Assembly (NCBI GenBank): GCA_016721305.1
Contig: JADKIH010000017.1
Span: 7,383 to 71,382, forward strand
Reading direction: 5' to 3'
DNA: 64,000 nt
From: Bacteroidota bacterium
Lineage (GTDB): Bacteria > Bacteroidota > Bacteroidia > AKYH767-A > 2013-40CM-41-45
Shown here: piece after piece, positions 7,843-17,454 of the stretch
Numbering within the stretch: position 1 is the first letter of the stretch
How the letters are laid out: each line of letters begins with the position of its first letter
Notes under the pieces: model-generated
The model's database searches: none
What the model saw: the letters and a program-made list of their open reading frames with translations, nothing else
What the model was told of the DNA's origin: nothing
Program-made: the position numbers and the translations under genes

Positions 7843-9360
7843 TCATTCTTTCACGAAAAGCTTTGTCGTAATATGCTCCCGGCAGTGAATAACTATCATG
7901 TAGGCTGCAGGTAACAGTCGACGAAGATCCAGTGTCTCTTCATTCATACTTCCGATTGTTCTACTGAGTTGCTTCCCGTCCAAAGTGTAAATCTCAATCG
8001 ACTCGGGAATTTCTTTGCAGACGATATTCAGGTATTCTGATGTTGGATTAGGAAAGATCTGTGCTTGCGTTTCTTTAAATTGCTCTTCAATAGACACGGA
8101 AAGACATTCGGTAGATACCGGAATCACATGATTGATGACGGGCAGGTGCGACACGGCCAGAGTAGGAGTAGACCCATTGATCATTGTTAGCGTTGTACGC
8201 AATGAGCTACCGTAAATTGATGTTCTGAAAGGGGATAATGGTACGGTTGAACAACTAACACCTGTGCTGTCATGTTTAAACATCTGCTCTGTCATGAAGA
8301 TCCAATAATAGCCATCACCGGTATTTAGGCCGGTGGAAGTCCAGGAGTATTTGGAAGGTGCGGGTGAATAATTAGCGGAAATTGGATCACCTGCTGTATC
8401 CACCATCATTGAAAACTGATTATAATAGTCAAGCGAACCCGTCACTAACAATTTCGATGTATCAACGTTAAATATTGAAGTGATGAAAGTAGAGGTTCCG
8501 ATATTTACATCATCTCTTGCTGCCCAGAGGAAGTACCCGTTCTTGTCGAGCTTAAAAAGATCATCGCTTTCTCTATAAAAGTTATTGAACTGGGCATCGA
8601 CTCCATAAATGGACGAATCCGGACCTTCTACAATTTTTCGAATACCATAGCTTTTCCAGCTATTCGTATTACAACTGACCGACCAAAGGAGATTTGCACT
8701 GCTGTCGAGTTTTACAATCTCATATTTGCCAAGAACGAGTAAATAACCCTTGTCCATTGTTCTTTCCATCTCCGTGAAGGTGTCAACTGAATCAAATGTA
8801 CGACTCGATGAAATATTACCTGAGGTATCGGCAAAGAATATAGCGGGAAGCGCTTTTGCATGAGGGGTGTCGAAATAATATCCGCTTATAAGTATTGAAT
8901 CAGTGCCGTATTCCTCCATGCCATTGAAAATGCATACAGTATCAGGATAAATTTCGTATGACTTGCTCCATAAAAAATGCCCGTTTTCGTCAAGACTCAG
9001 AATTGCGTATGAAAGACAAATCAGATAATTGTTGCTTTGTTTTAATTGTATAACAGATTTTACATTTCCGGTAGAAGGATATTGAGCACTGTCAAGAAGA
9101 GTCGACCAAATGGTGTCACCTTGCATGTTTACCTTAAGAAAAAATGGATTGGTTGTGTAATTCCCGGGATCCGGCCGAAATGTATTCCCGCATATTAAAA
9201 CACACGAATCTTTAGTTAGAAAGGAATACTCCGAATTCAGCGTATCACCTGTATGAGTAAATGATTTTGTAAAAGTTTGCGCATTGATACTGCAGCAGAA
9301 ATTAAAGATTAGCAAAAATGCTATACTAAGTATTCTCATAAAAATCTCTAAAGGTTGCAT
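7843..9360 (-). CDS. Secreted protein with T9SS type A sorting domain
   Basis: A 505-residue exported protein, or 498 if it starts at the internal Met (codon at 9337-9339), which directly precedes the signal peptide MRILSIAFLLIFNFCCSINAQ and is the better start. The body has repeated blocks of the type 'FLKVNMQGDTIWS', 'SLDENGHFLWSKSY', 'KLDSSANLLWSVSC' and 'KLDKNGYFLWAAR', spaced ~60-80 residues, which look like blades of a beta-propeller. The C-terminal ~75 residues are a Por secretion tail (AQIFPNPTSEYLNIV ... IEIYTLDGKQL ... LPAAYMIVI ... KLFVKE). Substrate unknown. Confidence 0.87.
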   Translation of the reverse strand: MQPLEIFMRILSIAFLLIFNFCCSINAQTFTKSFTHTGDTLNSEYSFLTKDSCVLICGNTFRPDPGNYTTNPFFLKVNMQGDTIWSTLLDSAQYPSTGNVKSVIQLKQSNNYLICLSYAILSLDENGHFLWSKSYEIYPDTVCIFNGMEEYGTDSILISGYYFDTPHAKALPAIFFADTSGNISSSRTFDSVDTFTEMERTMDKGYLLVLGKYEIVKLDSSANLLWSVSCNTNSWKSYGIRKIVEGPDSSIYGVDAQFNNFYRESDDLFKLDKNGYFLWAARDDVNIGTSTFITSIFNVDTSKLLVTGSLDYYNQFSMMVDTAGDPISANYSPAPSKYSWTSTGLNTGDGYYWIFMTEQMFKHDSTGVSCSTVPLSPFRTSIYGSSLRTTLTMINGSTPTLAVSHLPVINHVIPVSTECLSVSIEEQFKETQAQIFPNPTSEYLNIVCKEIPESIEIYTLDGKQLSRTIGSMNEETLDLRRLLPAAYMIVIHCREHITTKLFVKE

Positions 9361-9466
9361 TGTTTTCGAAACTAATATGGTTTAGAATCGGCTTGACAAT
9401 TGAACAGCAAATTAAAACTTCACCAACTTCCGGTATTCATTGGAAGAAGGCCATCTAAAATAGTAA

Positions 9467-10699
9467 TTATTCGTGACGTAACGCCTCAATCGGATCCAGC
9501 TTCGCAGCCTTCGCCGCAGGATAAAATCCGGAAAGCATTCCAACTACAAAGCATAAAACAAGGCCGAGGATAATCCAGTTCCATGGGATGAAAAAGCCAG
9601 AATCGAGTGCTGCGCCCATGGCATTGCCGGCGAGAATGCCTAAAATTACTCCCAACACACCGCCGAGCTGGCAAATCATAATAGCTTCCGTAAGGAACTG
9701 CTGTCGTATAACTGCCGGTGTTGCTCCTAGCGCTTTTCGGATACCGATTTCTCTTGTTCGTTCCGTGACTGAAACGAGCATGATATTCATTAATCCAATC
9801 GCCGCTCCGATGAGTGTGATGAAGGCGATGATGGTTGCTAAAATTCTGATGAAAGAAAGCTGATCGATGAAAAGCTTCGCGATACTATCACTCTTTGTAA
9901 TTTCAAACGTCTCTTCTTCGCCGATGCGAACTTGTCGTATGATGCGGAATAATCCCGTTGCTTCACTGATCGCAGCTTCCATCATCTGAACATTATTTAC
10001 GCTCACGTTAATGCTAAACGACATGCCCGGACGATTGTAATTCTGCTTCACGTTGAAGAGGGGGATAATCGCAGTACGATCGCCTCCGAAGCCCATCGCT
10101 TGTCCTTTCTCTGCGAGCGTTCCCACTACGCGATACTTCGAACTTCCAATGGCAACTAACTGTCCGATCGGATCACTGCTCGGAAATAATTTATCGACGA
10201 CGTCTTTTCCCAGCAAGACGACGTTATCGCCGAAAATAATTTCATGTGTCGAGAAATTTCTGCCGCGATCAATTGTGTAACCGGCAGTGGTAATGTAATT
10301 CTCATTTCCTCCGACGACATTGATATTCGGATTCGTCTTTTTATCGTTATGGCTGATTGTTGATGCATGCGTCGCAAACGTGCTCACAGAAACTGTTGCC
10401 GGAAATTTATACTCTTCAGCAAAGCGCATCGCCTGATAATAATCGATCGGTTTAAAATGCTTGGCGCGACGACCTTTATTCCCGATTCGGATATTCATTC
10501 CTCGGTTTTGTATGGTGAACGAATTGGCTCCCATACTCTGGAAATTCGAGCTGATACTATTGGTAATGGCGTCAATAGCCGTTAAAATGCCCACCAGGGC
10601 CATAATTCCGATGGCAATAATCAATGCCGTCAGAATCGTCCGCAGGAGCTGGCTGCGTATACTTTGAAAAGCGACCTTAAAATTCTCTGAAATATCCAT
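9467..10699 (-). CDS. ABC transporter permease, MacB/FtsX-type
   Basis: A 410-residue inner-membrane protein of the MacB-type exporter family, which uses mechanotransmission to move substrates or lipoproteins across the periplasm. There is an N-terminal membrane segment ([25 protein letters not shown]), a MacB periplasmic core domain of ~220 residues, then three membrane helices near the C-terminus with [19 protein letters not shown], a strongly conserved FtsX-domain motif. The better start is MDISENFK (ATG at 10697-10699); 11 extra residues upstream are open but unlike the family. No ABC ATPase or membrane-fusion partner is adjacent, so the complex must be completed from elsewhere. Confidence 0.9.
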   Translation of the reverse strand: MDISENFKVAFQSIRSQLLRTILTALIIAIGIMALVGILTAIDAITNSISSNFQSMGANSFTIQNRGMNIRIGNKGRRAKHFKPIDYYQAMRFAEEYKFPATVSVSTFATHASTISHNDKKTNPNINVVGGNENYITTAGYTIDRGRNFSTHEIIFGDNVVLLGKDVVDKLFPSSDPIGQLVAIGSSKYRVVGTLAEKGQAMGFGGDRTAIIPLFNVKQNYNRPGMSFSINVSVNNVQMMEAAISEATGLFRIIRQVRIGEEETFEITKSDSIAKLFIDQLSFIRILATIIAFITLIGAAIGLMNIMLVSVTERTREIGIRKALGATPAVIRQQFLTEAIMICQLGGVLGVILGILAGNAMGAALDSGFFIPWNWIILGLVLCFVVGMLSGFYPAAKAAKLDPIEALRHE

Positions 10700-10864
10700 A
10701 AAATCGATGTGAAAGTAGAAAACGCTTTCCAATATTACCTAAAAATGGCCGTTAAACAGTGTTAAGAGTGGTACAATTGCAAGAGATTGCTATATTTCGC
10801 AACAGTAATTGTCTAAAACTCGTATCTTTACGTCTCAACATAGAAATCTAAAAACCCAAATAAA

Positions 10865-11119
10865 ATGAAAAAAGTATTTGCCCTTCTTTCTCTCGTTGCT
10901 TTCCTTTCAGTTAGCGCTCTTGCTCAAACTGCAGCTCCTGCTGATACGAAAGCCGATACTAAAGCAACTCACTCTTGCTGCGCAAAACCAAATGCTTCTT
11001 GCTGCAAAAATAACAAGGAAGCTAAGTCTTGCACAACAGAACAAAAAGCTGCTTGCGAAAAAGCATCTAAATCTTGCTCTCCTGCAACTCCGGAAGTAAA
11101 GAAAGACGAGAAGAAATAA
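10865..11119 (+). CDS. Small secreted cysteine-rich protein
   Basis: An 84-residue protein: Sec signal peptide (about residues 1-20, ending ALAQ) and then a ~64-residue mature chain of low complexity with seven cysteines as two CC pairs (HSCCAK, ASCCKN) and three singles, in a Lys/Ala/Thr background. The pattern resembles metal-binding or redox peptides, but I recognise no family. It has its own terminator at 11141-11171 and no operon partners. Real-gene evidence is the signal peptide, the clean ATG and the terminator. The cysteine-rich tail of the pyrophosphatase at 62.4 kb is compositionally similar. Confidence 0.75.
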   Translation: MKKVFALLSLVAFLSVSALAQTAAPADTKADTKATHSCCAKPNASCCKNNKEAKSCTTEQKAACEKASKSCSPATPEVKKDEKK

Positions 11120-11140
11120 TTTCTTCGATCTAAAAAATTA

Positions 11141-11171
11141 AAGGCCTGCTTCATTGAAGTGGGCCTTTTTT
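11141..11171 (+). terminator. Terminator of the small Cys-rich gene
   Basis: AAGGCC...GGCCTT outer stem and CTTC...GAAG inner stem, followed by seven T. Confidence 0.85.
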
Positions 11172-11208
11172 TATTAATTCAAAATTTATAATTCAAAAGC
11201 CAAAAGGC

Positions 11209-11904
11209 TTATAAGATAGACATCAACTCATCCAACGACCGTATTTCATGGGTTGGCTTGGCATCGTGAGGGATCATCGTCGGATTGAAATAGATCGCAT
11301 CCCACCCCGCTTCCTGCGCGCCGATGACGTCGACATCCAATCCATCGCCAATCATTAAGCACTCACTAGGTTTTGCATTCGCCCGGGTAGAGGAGTAATC
11401 AAAAATGCGAATGTCGGGTTTGCGAAAGCCGGTGTGTTCGCTGATGATGATCTCCGAAAAATATTTTGTCAGATCGGAAGCTTCAAGTTTTATATGCTGT
11501 GCCTCTTCAAAACCATTCGTGATAATGTGCAATACGTATTTGTCTTGCAAATAAGAAAGCACCTCGTGCGCATGAGGGAATAAATGTTTTCTCTGGGGAC
11601 TCAATCGCAAATACTCATCCGGCAATTCTTTCGGAGCTAATTCTGCATCCAATCCCATATCCCAAAACGTAAGCGAAAATCTTTGATCACGTAACATCGC
11701 TTTGTCGATTTTGCCCAGACGATATTGCTCCCACATCATCGCATTGCGCTCTTTGTATTTCTCGTGAAAGATTTCGAACGAAGGAACGCCGAGCCCGCTC
11801 AGATTGTATTTCTCATACAACTCAACGAGTGTGTCGTGCGAATTGCGATCGAAATCCCAAAGAGTATTATCGAGGTCAAAAAAGATGTGGCGGTATTTCA
11901 TCAT
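11209..11904 (-). CDS. HAD-superfamily hydrolase, YjjG-type pyrimidine nucleotidase
   Basis: A 231-residue cytosolic phosphatase. HAD motif I is FFDLDNTLWDF (nucleophile Asp). The helical cap contains YRLGKIDKAMLRDQRF. Motif II is in IITNGFEEAQ, motif III Lys in GFRKPDIRIFDY, and motif IV is MIGDGLDVDVIGAQEAGWD. The layout fits the YjjG family, which dephosphorylates non-canonical pyrimidine nucleotides. Its start overlaps the stop of the next gene by four bases (11901-11904), indicating translational coupling. A neighbouring upp would fit pyrimidine metabolism, but that link is inference. Confidence 0.88.
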   Translation of the reverse strand: MMKYRHIFFDLDNTLWDFDRNSHDTLVELYEKYNLSGLGVPSFEIFHEKYKERNAMMWEQYRLGKIDKAMLRDQRFSLTFWDMGLDAELAPKELPDEYLRLSPQRKHLFPHAHEVLSYLQDKYVLHIITNGFEEAQHIKLEASDLTKYFSEIIISEHTGFRKPDIRIFDYSSTRANAKPSECLMIGDGLDVDVIGAQEAGWDAIYFNPTMIPHDAKPTHEIRSLDELMSIL

Positions 11905-12467
11905 TTGATGATTTCATGCAATGTCCGCACGTGCGACAACTGGAAAAATGTCGTAATGATTAACGACCAGCAGGTGATGGAAATAAACATGTAGAATATT
12001 ATTTTTTTCTTATTCTTCTCTAATCGTGTCATGAAGAAAGTCCCGATCGGAATACTGAAAATCACCGGCGTCAAAGCAGCCAAACCCATTAGCCCGTACT
12101 TTTTCCAAATGCGAACCATGCGACGTGTACGAGCCGAAAAGATTTTCTTTTGCGGTACCATACTCTCAACGTACTGATAGTGGATTTCCAGTAAAGCCGG
12201 TGTATCAGCCACAGGTGGCGAGAACATGGTATTACGACGACGCTTGCGCTTGAAAATGTAATCGCGCACTTTTTCATACATGTGGATGAGCCAGTCGCTC
12301 ACATGCATGAATATCGTCACTCCAATCATCCCACCCATAATCGCATACACATTCGTCTCTAGCCACGTGAAATCATACTTCTCATTCAAATAAGCAAACG
12401 AAGGCCCGAAGGCAAACTTCACGCTGCTGATGAGGATGAGGGTTAGGATTTTTAGGAAGGCTTCCAA
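11901..12467 (-). CDS. Small membrane protein, probable small multidrug export family
   Basis: A 188-residue integral membrane protein with hydrophobic segments near residues 3-22, 38-58, ~127-147 and ~155-175, and a basic loop (KRKRRRN, RTRRMVRIWKK) between the two halves. The segment GLMGLAALTPVIFSIPIGTFF resembles the conserved core of the Sm_multidrug_ex family, whose function is poorly defined. Overlaps the downstream phosphatase gene by four bases. The start follows directly after an AGTAAGTAGT repeat array, so the promoter must lie in or upstream of that array. Confidence 0.7.
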   Translation of the reverse strand: MEAFLKILTLILISSVKFAFGPSFAYLNEKYDFTWLETNVYAIMGGMIGVTIFMHVSDWLIHMYEKVRDYIFKRKRRRNTMFSPPVADTPALLEIHYQYVESMVPQKKIFSARTRRMVRIWKKYGLMGLAALTPVIFSIPIGTFFMTRLEKNKKKIIFYMFISITCWSLIITTFFQLSHVRTLHEIIK

Positions 12468-12469
12468 TG

Positions 12470-12525
12470 GGGAGTAAGTAGTAAGTAGTAAGTAGTAAGT
12501 AGTAAGTAGTAAGTAGTAAGTTGAC
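12470..12525. repeat. AGTAAGTAGTAAGTAGT word repeat
   Basis: At least seven tandem copies of the 7-mer AGTAAGT or TAGTAAG. Reverse-complement versions (TTACTACTTACAACTT) occur at 12660-12705, 25484-25525, 46185-46222 and 58780-58825, each directly beside a gene end. Confidence 0.85.
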
Positions 12526-12712
12526 TCGGAGTTATAACTGGTTTGAGAAAATTTCTGAGGTAAAGAAAGGGGGGTGATTGAAAATACTGTTCGACTAAAA
12601 TATTAGGCACTGAAATTCGGAATCAGTCAAGTTGTAAGTGTTAAACAGTTAATTGCAACTCAACAACAACAAGTCAACTTACGACTTACTACTTACAACT
12701 TACCGGTACTTC

Positions 12713-13360
12713 CTACATCTTCGTTCCAAACGCCAAATCCCCCGCATCTCCCAATCCCGGAACGATGTACGACTGCGCTGTCAACTCTTCGTCGATAGCG
12801 GAGGCCCAGATGGTGACGTTCTCCGGTAAATTGCGTTTTACGTGCTCGATTCCGAGTGTACTTGCCAGTGCACAAACGATGTGTGTGTGCGATGGAATGC
12901 CGTGATCCATAAGAGCTTTGTACGTCATCACCATAGATGAACCGGTTGCTAACATCGGATCGCATAAAATAAGTACGCGGTCGGTAAGTGAAGGACTTCC
13001 TACATATTCGAGCTTAATGTCGAATGTGCCGTCTTTATGATGTTTACGGTACGCGCTGATAAAGGCATTGTCGGCCCAGTCAAAGTAGTTCAGCAATCCG
13101 TAATGTAATGGTAAACCTGCACGAAGAATTGTTCCGATAATGGGCTGATCTCTCAGCACGGGAACGTTGGCAATGCCAAGCGGCGTTGTGACTTCCTGCT
13201 CTACAAATGTCATCGTCTTGCTAATCTCATAGGCGAAGATCTCTCCCAGTCTTTCTAAGTTCTTCCGGAAACGCATGCGGTCTCCCTGAATATTAACGTC
13301 ACGTAATTCGGCAACAAATTGGTTGACGATGGAATTGTTGAGGCTGAGATTGTGAACCAT
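12713..13360 (-). CDS. upp: Uracil phosphoribosyltransferase
   Basis: A 215-residue enzyme that makes UMP from uracil and PRPP in pyrimidine salvage. The PRPP-binding loop is seen in VLILCDPMLATGSSMV; GTILRAGLPL and the C-terminal uracil-binding PGLGDAGDLAFGTK are typical. Length fits the family. It begins 11 nt after the FemAB-like gene ends and is probably cotranscribed with it. The stop is followed within 8 nt by TTACTACTTAC repeats. Confidence 0.95.
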   Translation of the reverse strand: MVHNLSLNNSIVNQFVAELRDVNIQGDRMRFRKNLERLGEIFAYEISKTMTFVEQEVTTPLGIANVPVLRDQPIIGTILRAGLPLHYGLLNYFDWADNAFISAYRKHHKDGTFDIKLEYVGSPSLTDRVLILCDPMLATGSSMVMTYKALMDHGIPSHTHIVCALASTLGIEHVKRNLPENVTIWASAIDEELTAQSYIVPGLGDAGDLAFGTKM

Positions 13361-13371
13361 ACTAGGAGTTA

Positions 13372-14293
13372 TTATTTAAAACGACGAATCAGTGGTGGTA
13401 AATTATTTTTTCGGATTTGTAAATATACAATTTCCTGCGAACCAAAACTGCGATAATAGCGGGCCAAATCATCGTCCATCGATCCTTCAAAATCGAGTAC
13501 TTTATCGGATGGCGTCTGTCTTTCGATCATAGCATCAATCAGGAAGCTCATAGCGCCACTTTCTTTTGCTTCGCTATTCGCGCCGGAGAATAGAAATATC
13601 AGAGAATGAGCCGATTGCAGAAAAACAGCACCGGCAATTAACTCCCCTGCCGCATTTCGGATACTCGGAATCTCAACCGATTTTCTTTTTCGTCCCTCGG
13701 AAATGAGTCGCTCGAGCGCATGATAATCGTCAGTTTTCAAACCGACGCCTTCTTTGCCACGATTGTTTTTGAAGAGTTCGATCAGCTCCTGTACGTTTTC
13801 TTCGAACGACAAAACATGATTCGCCTTCGCTGCTTTTTTCAAATTGCGGCGGAGGTTTTCACTATAGGAAGAATGAATTTTTTCAATCGTTGAATTGAAG
13901 GAAAGGTGATAAGTACGCTTACGAATGATCTCAAAACCGCTTTCGGCTTTTACTTTATTTCCTGTATTAAGCTGAATCTCGATCAATCGGTATTCTTTCG
14001 GAATGGCCGATAAAAATTCGTGCACAACATTCTCATCTGCTTTTTTACCTGAACAAAAAACACCGCACTGCTGAGTAAATGCGGGTTGATACAGATAGGA
14101 GAATCCGAATTTCTTTCTGCGTGTCAGAGGGAAAACAGCAGCGTAATCGCCGGCAACTAATAGCTTCCCAGTTTGGACACACAATGTCCAGATACCACGA
14201 CAAAGCATATGTCAATCCATCCGGCGACGACAACACGCATTGATCCCATTTTTGGAAATCGATTTCGTGATGTTTGAGTCGGCGGATTTGCAT
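13372..14293 (-). CDS. FemAB/GNAT-like acyltransferase, frameshifted
   Basis: About 306 residues after repair. The N-terminal part (MQIRRLKHHEIDFQKWD ... YALSWYLDIVCPNW) is in one frame and the rest (LLVAGDYAAVFPLTRRKKFGF ...) is in another; the switch is near 14158, in CTATTAG. The pattern 'WD.C...S..G..YA.SWYLD' with a later FGFSYLYQPAFTQQCGVF and HLSFNSTIEKIHSSYSENLRRNLKKA is typical of the FemAB-like acyltransferases of Bacteroidota, members of the GNAT fold. Substrate unknown; these proteins often modify cell-wall or surface amines. Upstream neighbour of upp on the same strand. Confidence 0.75.
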
Positions 14294-14331
14294 GGTGGGT
14301 TTGATGTTTCGAAGATAGGGAATTCTCTTCT

Positions 14332-14447
14332 TTAGTTTGTAGTCTTTAGTCTGTAATCTTTATTTAGAGTTTTCTCAATCGCAGCTGTAATCCAAGTGGA
14401 GGAAGTGACAACAGACTTCAGATTAAAAACTAAGAACTAAGAGCTAG
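14332..14447. repeat. TAGTTTGTAGTCTTTAGTCTG words and their inverse
   Basis: Copies of TTAGT(T/C)TGTA at 14332-14362 and AACTAAGAACTAAGAGC at 14428-14443. The second run encodes the last residues (LALSS) of the methyltransferase and supplies its stop codon. Confidence 0.6.
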
Positions 14448-15061
14448 CACGATGGTATGAATTTCCACACTCCCATCCGCCTTGGTGAAATTCACTTTCA
14501 TGATTTCCGGCGAATGGAATTGACTTGATTTCAAATTCTCAAGGATTGTTTTTAGCTCGTGAAAATAGAAGTATGTTCGGTCGCCTGTGCTTGCTGTCAT
14601 AAAGCCTGATTTGTTGTAATCGCCTTCTACGAAGCTCATATAGATTACTCCATTTTCTTGGAGTAAATTCCGGCAATCAAGAATCAGTTTTCGGTTTCTT
14701 CTTTACTTAAATATGGAATACAGAAGCCGCAAATTATGGCATCAAACTTTTTTTCAATACGACTGATTTCCCGACTATCCATCACTTCAAAATGAGCTGA
14801 AGGATTGTTCTTTTGAGCAAGCTCAATCATCGCCGGTGCAATGTCGATTCCGGTGATACAGAAATCAGGTCTTTTTGATAAAATGTACTTCGTGATATTT
14901 CCCGGACCACAACCAATTTCAAGAACGCCGACATTTTTAACAGAAATCATTTCACAAAAGTGATCATACGTTTCATTGTAAATATCCAGATGCATGAACT
15001 TTTCTTCATACAGCTTGGCTAATTTATTCCACGTTTGGAATGTTTCTTTATCGTGAGTCAA
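14430..15061 (-). CDS. SAM-dependent methyltransferase, frameshifted
   Basis: About 210 residues after repair. Class I methyltransferase with motif I VLEIGCGPGNITKYIL, acidic ribose-binding residue in GIDIAPAMI, and motif region FDAIICGFCIPYLSKEE. A missing A in GAAAACTG near 14690 ends the first frame after 125 residues. The second frame continues KLILDCRNLLQENGVIYMSFVEGDYNKSGF to the stop. Substrate cannot be told. It is followed by a repeat-rich gap and then the FemAB-like gene. Confidence 0.8.
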
Positions 15062-15127
15062 GTGGCGAGAAATCTTTGGAGAAATTTATTTTTAGTATCC
15101 GGAAAACTAATTCTGCATCAAAACAAT

Positions 15128-16483
15128 CTATCGGCTTGCAACTTTAACAACATCCTCATAAACATCCTTCCATCCTGCCCAGGGATGCATTTCGCTGATG
15201 GATTCATTGTGCCAGAGAGTCGTAAATGTTCCGTTAACGGCACGAACTTCTTTAATCAACGGCCCAACGTAACTCATTACTTCAGCGGGCTTGATTTTCA
15301 TGTAATGACGAAGCGTGGCATCCATAACAGTAAATGGATGTATGCGAAGTCGCGTTGGTGTATCGCGATCTAAATCGTAAAAGTTGAAGTCGGAACAAAT
15401 ACCGGCGCGGAAACCGATTTCTCCGGCAAATCCCATGGTGTAATCGTCGGTAATATCGCAGTCGATCAGATTACGATATGTCTGCGGAAAAGAAAGTCGC
15501 AGAAAGTGCTGACGACTTCGGGTGATATCTCGACGAATAATTTTTCGTAAACGCGTTTGCTCGATTCGTACTCTTTCAGGATTTTCATTCGATGCATAGC
15601 TCGGATGAATTCCGGTCGCGCAATAATCGGCAATTGTCTTGATCAGATTCTGAAAATTTCTTCTGTTGGGAGAAACGTTCTTATCGTTCTCTCCATAATT
15701 TCCGACGAGGAAAAAATAAATCGTTTCTAAATTGTAACGACGCTGAATGTCGAACAAATGCTCGTATGTATCGTAAGGATCTCTTTTTCTCTCGAGCAAT
15801 ACAGAAACTCTCTCTGCAATTTTCCGAAAATCGAAACGGAAGAAGGAGCGACCTAATGCTCCGACCGTGCGCAGTAACCCTTTTTCACGATAGGCCCAGG
15901 CATTATCAACGTCGATCGTAGAAATGTATTTGTATGTGCTTTCCCGAAATTTCAAATCAGGAAAATTCTCTTTCAAAATTTCTTTTAATTTTTTCGCGTA
16001 AATATTTACAACGGGCTTATGAAGAAATCCTTTTTGAAAAGCCAGGCTTTCTGATGCATCAAAACGATGATGTGAATCAGGAGTGAATGGCAGATACTCT
16101 TCGTAACGACTCACCATATAAAATGAAGCCGCAAACGGATCGAATGATAAAACGTATTTCGGGTGAGTAGCAAAAAAAGCTTTTGTATCGTTCCAGTCGA
16201 ATACGGAAATATCTTGTTGCTTTATTTTCTTCTCAAACAATAAACGGGAGGAGTAAAGAAATAATTCCTCGCCAAATGGTTTCTCTGAATAGTTAAGTTT
16301 CGGGCCTGTATAAAAAGTGAACTTCTCGACATCGTGCGTAAGCTCGTAATCGACACCGATCAGGTCGCCGATGATGAGCTCGATAATGTACCGAAGACGT
16401 GGAGTAGAAGTGGTGGTGTAAATGAGTAACAAGGCCGTGCAGTTCGTTGATGAACGAAGATAAATGTATTCAATTGAATACAA
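15128..16483 (-). CDS. Polysaccharide deacetylase family protein (DUF7033 type)
   Basis: A 451-residue protein with an N-terminal domain (DELTHDVEKFTFYTGPKLNYSE-type region) typical of DUF7033 and a C-terminal NodB-like barrel. Metal/active-site candidates are STIDVDNAW (catalytic Asp), ATGIHPSYAS (metal His) and the late WHNES with IHPFTVMDATL. Proteins of this type in Bacteroidota are predicted to act on envelope or exopolysaccharides, though the reaction is unproven. No signal peptide is visible, so it is probably cytoplasmic. The start is uncertain: the first ATG gives an N-terminus that reads as authentic (LLIYTTTSTPRLRYIIELII). Confidence 0.8.
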   Translation of the reverse strand: MYSIEYIYLRSSTNCTALLLIYTTTSTPRLRYIIELIIGDLIGVDYELTHDVEKFTFYTGPKLNYSEKPFGEELFLYSSRLLFEKKIKQQDISVFDWNDTKAFFATHPKYVLSFDPFAASFYMVSRYEEYLPFTPDSHHRFDASESLAFQKGFLHKPVVNIYAKKLKEILKENFPDLKFRESTYKYISTIDVDNAWAYREKGLLRTVGALGRSFFRFDFRKIAERVSVLLERKRDPYDTYEHLFDIQRRYNLETIYFFLVGNYGENDKNVSPNRRNFQNLIKTIADYCATGIHPSYASNENPERVRIEQTRLRKIIRRDITRSRQHFLRLSFPQTYRNLIDCDITDDYTMGFAGEIGFRAGICSDFNFYDLDRDTPTRLRIHPFTVMDATLRHYMKIKPAEVMSYVGPLIKEVRAVNGTFTTLWHNESISEMHPWAGWKDVYEDVVKVASR

Positions 16484-16513
16484 AGTAGGATTATCTCGCT
16501 TTTGCCGGCAAAT

Positions 16514-17206
16514 TTATAACAATCCTTCGTCTGCAAAACTGTAAAAACTGCCCTGAGTGATAATCAAATGATCAAGTACCATTATTTCCAGAACTTTACC
16601 GGCTTCGAATAGATTCCGAGTAAGCTGTATGTCGGATTGGGAAGGCTGATTATTCCCCGAAGGGTGATTGTGACAGAGTATGATCGACACGGCTTTCTGG
16701 TCGAGCGCAGCCTTGAAAATCATCCTCGGATCTGCTACCGTTCCGCTCATTCCGCCTATGCTGATCTGTTGTTTATTGATCACACGATTGGCCCGATTGA
16801 GAAAGAGAATCCAAAATTCCTCGTGCAAAAGATCGCCCAGGAGTGGTTGGAAAATGTCCATCACATCCTGGCTCGAAGTAATTTTCTTCCGTTCCGTGTC
16901 GAGCGATTCTTTACGTCGCTTGCCCAATTCCAGCGCTGCCAGGATCGTTATCGCCTTCGTTGATCCGATACCCTTAAAACGGGAGAGCTCCTGCACATTC
17001 GTTCTGCTGAGCTTGTAGAGATTATTTTCATTCTCCTGCAAAATGCGCCGCGATAATTCAACCGCCGTTTCTTCGACATTCCCCGTTCCTATGAGAATGG
17101 CCAATAATTCAGCATCCGACAGCGTATGCCTTCCTTTCAGCATGAACTTCTCTCTCGGACGATCTTCTTCTGCCCATGCCTTGATGGGAATACGTGGTGT
17201 TTGCAT
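16514..17206 (-). CDS. radC: RadC-family JAB-domain protein
   Basis: 230 residues from ATG at 17204-17206 (MQTPRIPIKAWAEEDRPREK); the longer frame adds an N-terminus unlike the family. N-terminal helix-hairpin-helix region (LSRFKGIGSTKAITILAALELGKR), then an MPN/JAB domain with the metal-binding motif ILCHNHPSGNNQPSQSD. The family was named for DNA repair but its molecular role remains unclear. The gene stands alone, with a TTAGCTAAT repeat upstream (17280-17310). Confidence 0.92.
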   Translation of the reverse strand: MQTPRIPIKAWAEEDRPREKFMLKGRHTLSDAELLAILIGTGNVEETAVELSRRILQENENNLYKLSRTNVQELSRFKGIGSTKAITILAALELGKRRKESLDTERKKITSSQDVMDIFQPLLGDLLHEEFWILFLNRANRVINKQQISIGGMSGTVADPRMIFKAALDQKAVSIILCHNHPSGNNQPSQSDIQLTRNLFEAGKVLEIMVLDHLIITQGSFYSFADEGLL

Positions 17207-17279
17207 CTGCCTTGTAATTGAAACACAAAGTTCGCAAACCAAGGCCGGTCTTGCATCCAATAAATGCGGGAAATCAATT

Positions 17280-17395
17280 AGCTGATTAGTGAATTAGCTA
17301 ATTAGCTAATGATGCTTACTCATGCTGTTCAAAAAAAGCCAAGTGGAGTGTCTCTGCGATTTCTGCCAATTTCTGCGCATTCTGCGGGAAACAAA
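17280..17395. repeat. AGCTAATTAGCTAAT words followed by inverse CGCAGA words
   Basis: 17280-17310 holds tandem TTAGCTAA words (also at 62096-62305). 17345-17395 holds TCTGCGATTTCTGCC words, the reverse of the CGCAGA family. Confidence 0.7.
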
Positions 17396-17406
17396 AAAGT
17401 AGCGAC

Positions 17407-17436
17407 AAAAAAAAAGAGCCCCGCAGAGCTCTCTTT
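17407..17436 (-). terminator. Terminator of rpsT
   Basis: On the minus strand GAGC...GCTC stem followed by nine T, about 20 nt past the rpsT stop. Confidence 0.65.
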
Positions 17437-17454
17437 TTCAATAATGAAAACCGA

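Noticed and set aside
12470..12710. Possible CRISPR-like array from the regular AGTAAGT repeats
   Set aside because: Unit is 7 bp and tandem without unique spacers, so it is a simple word repeat and not CRISPR.
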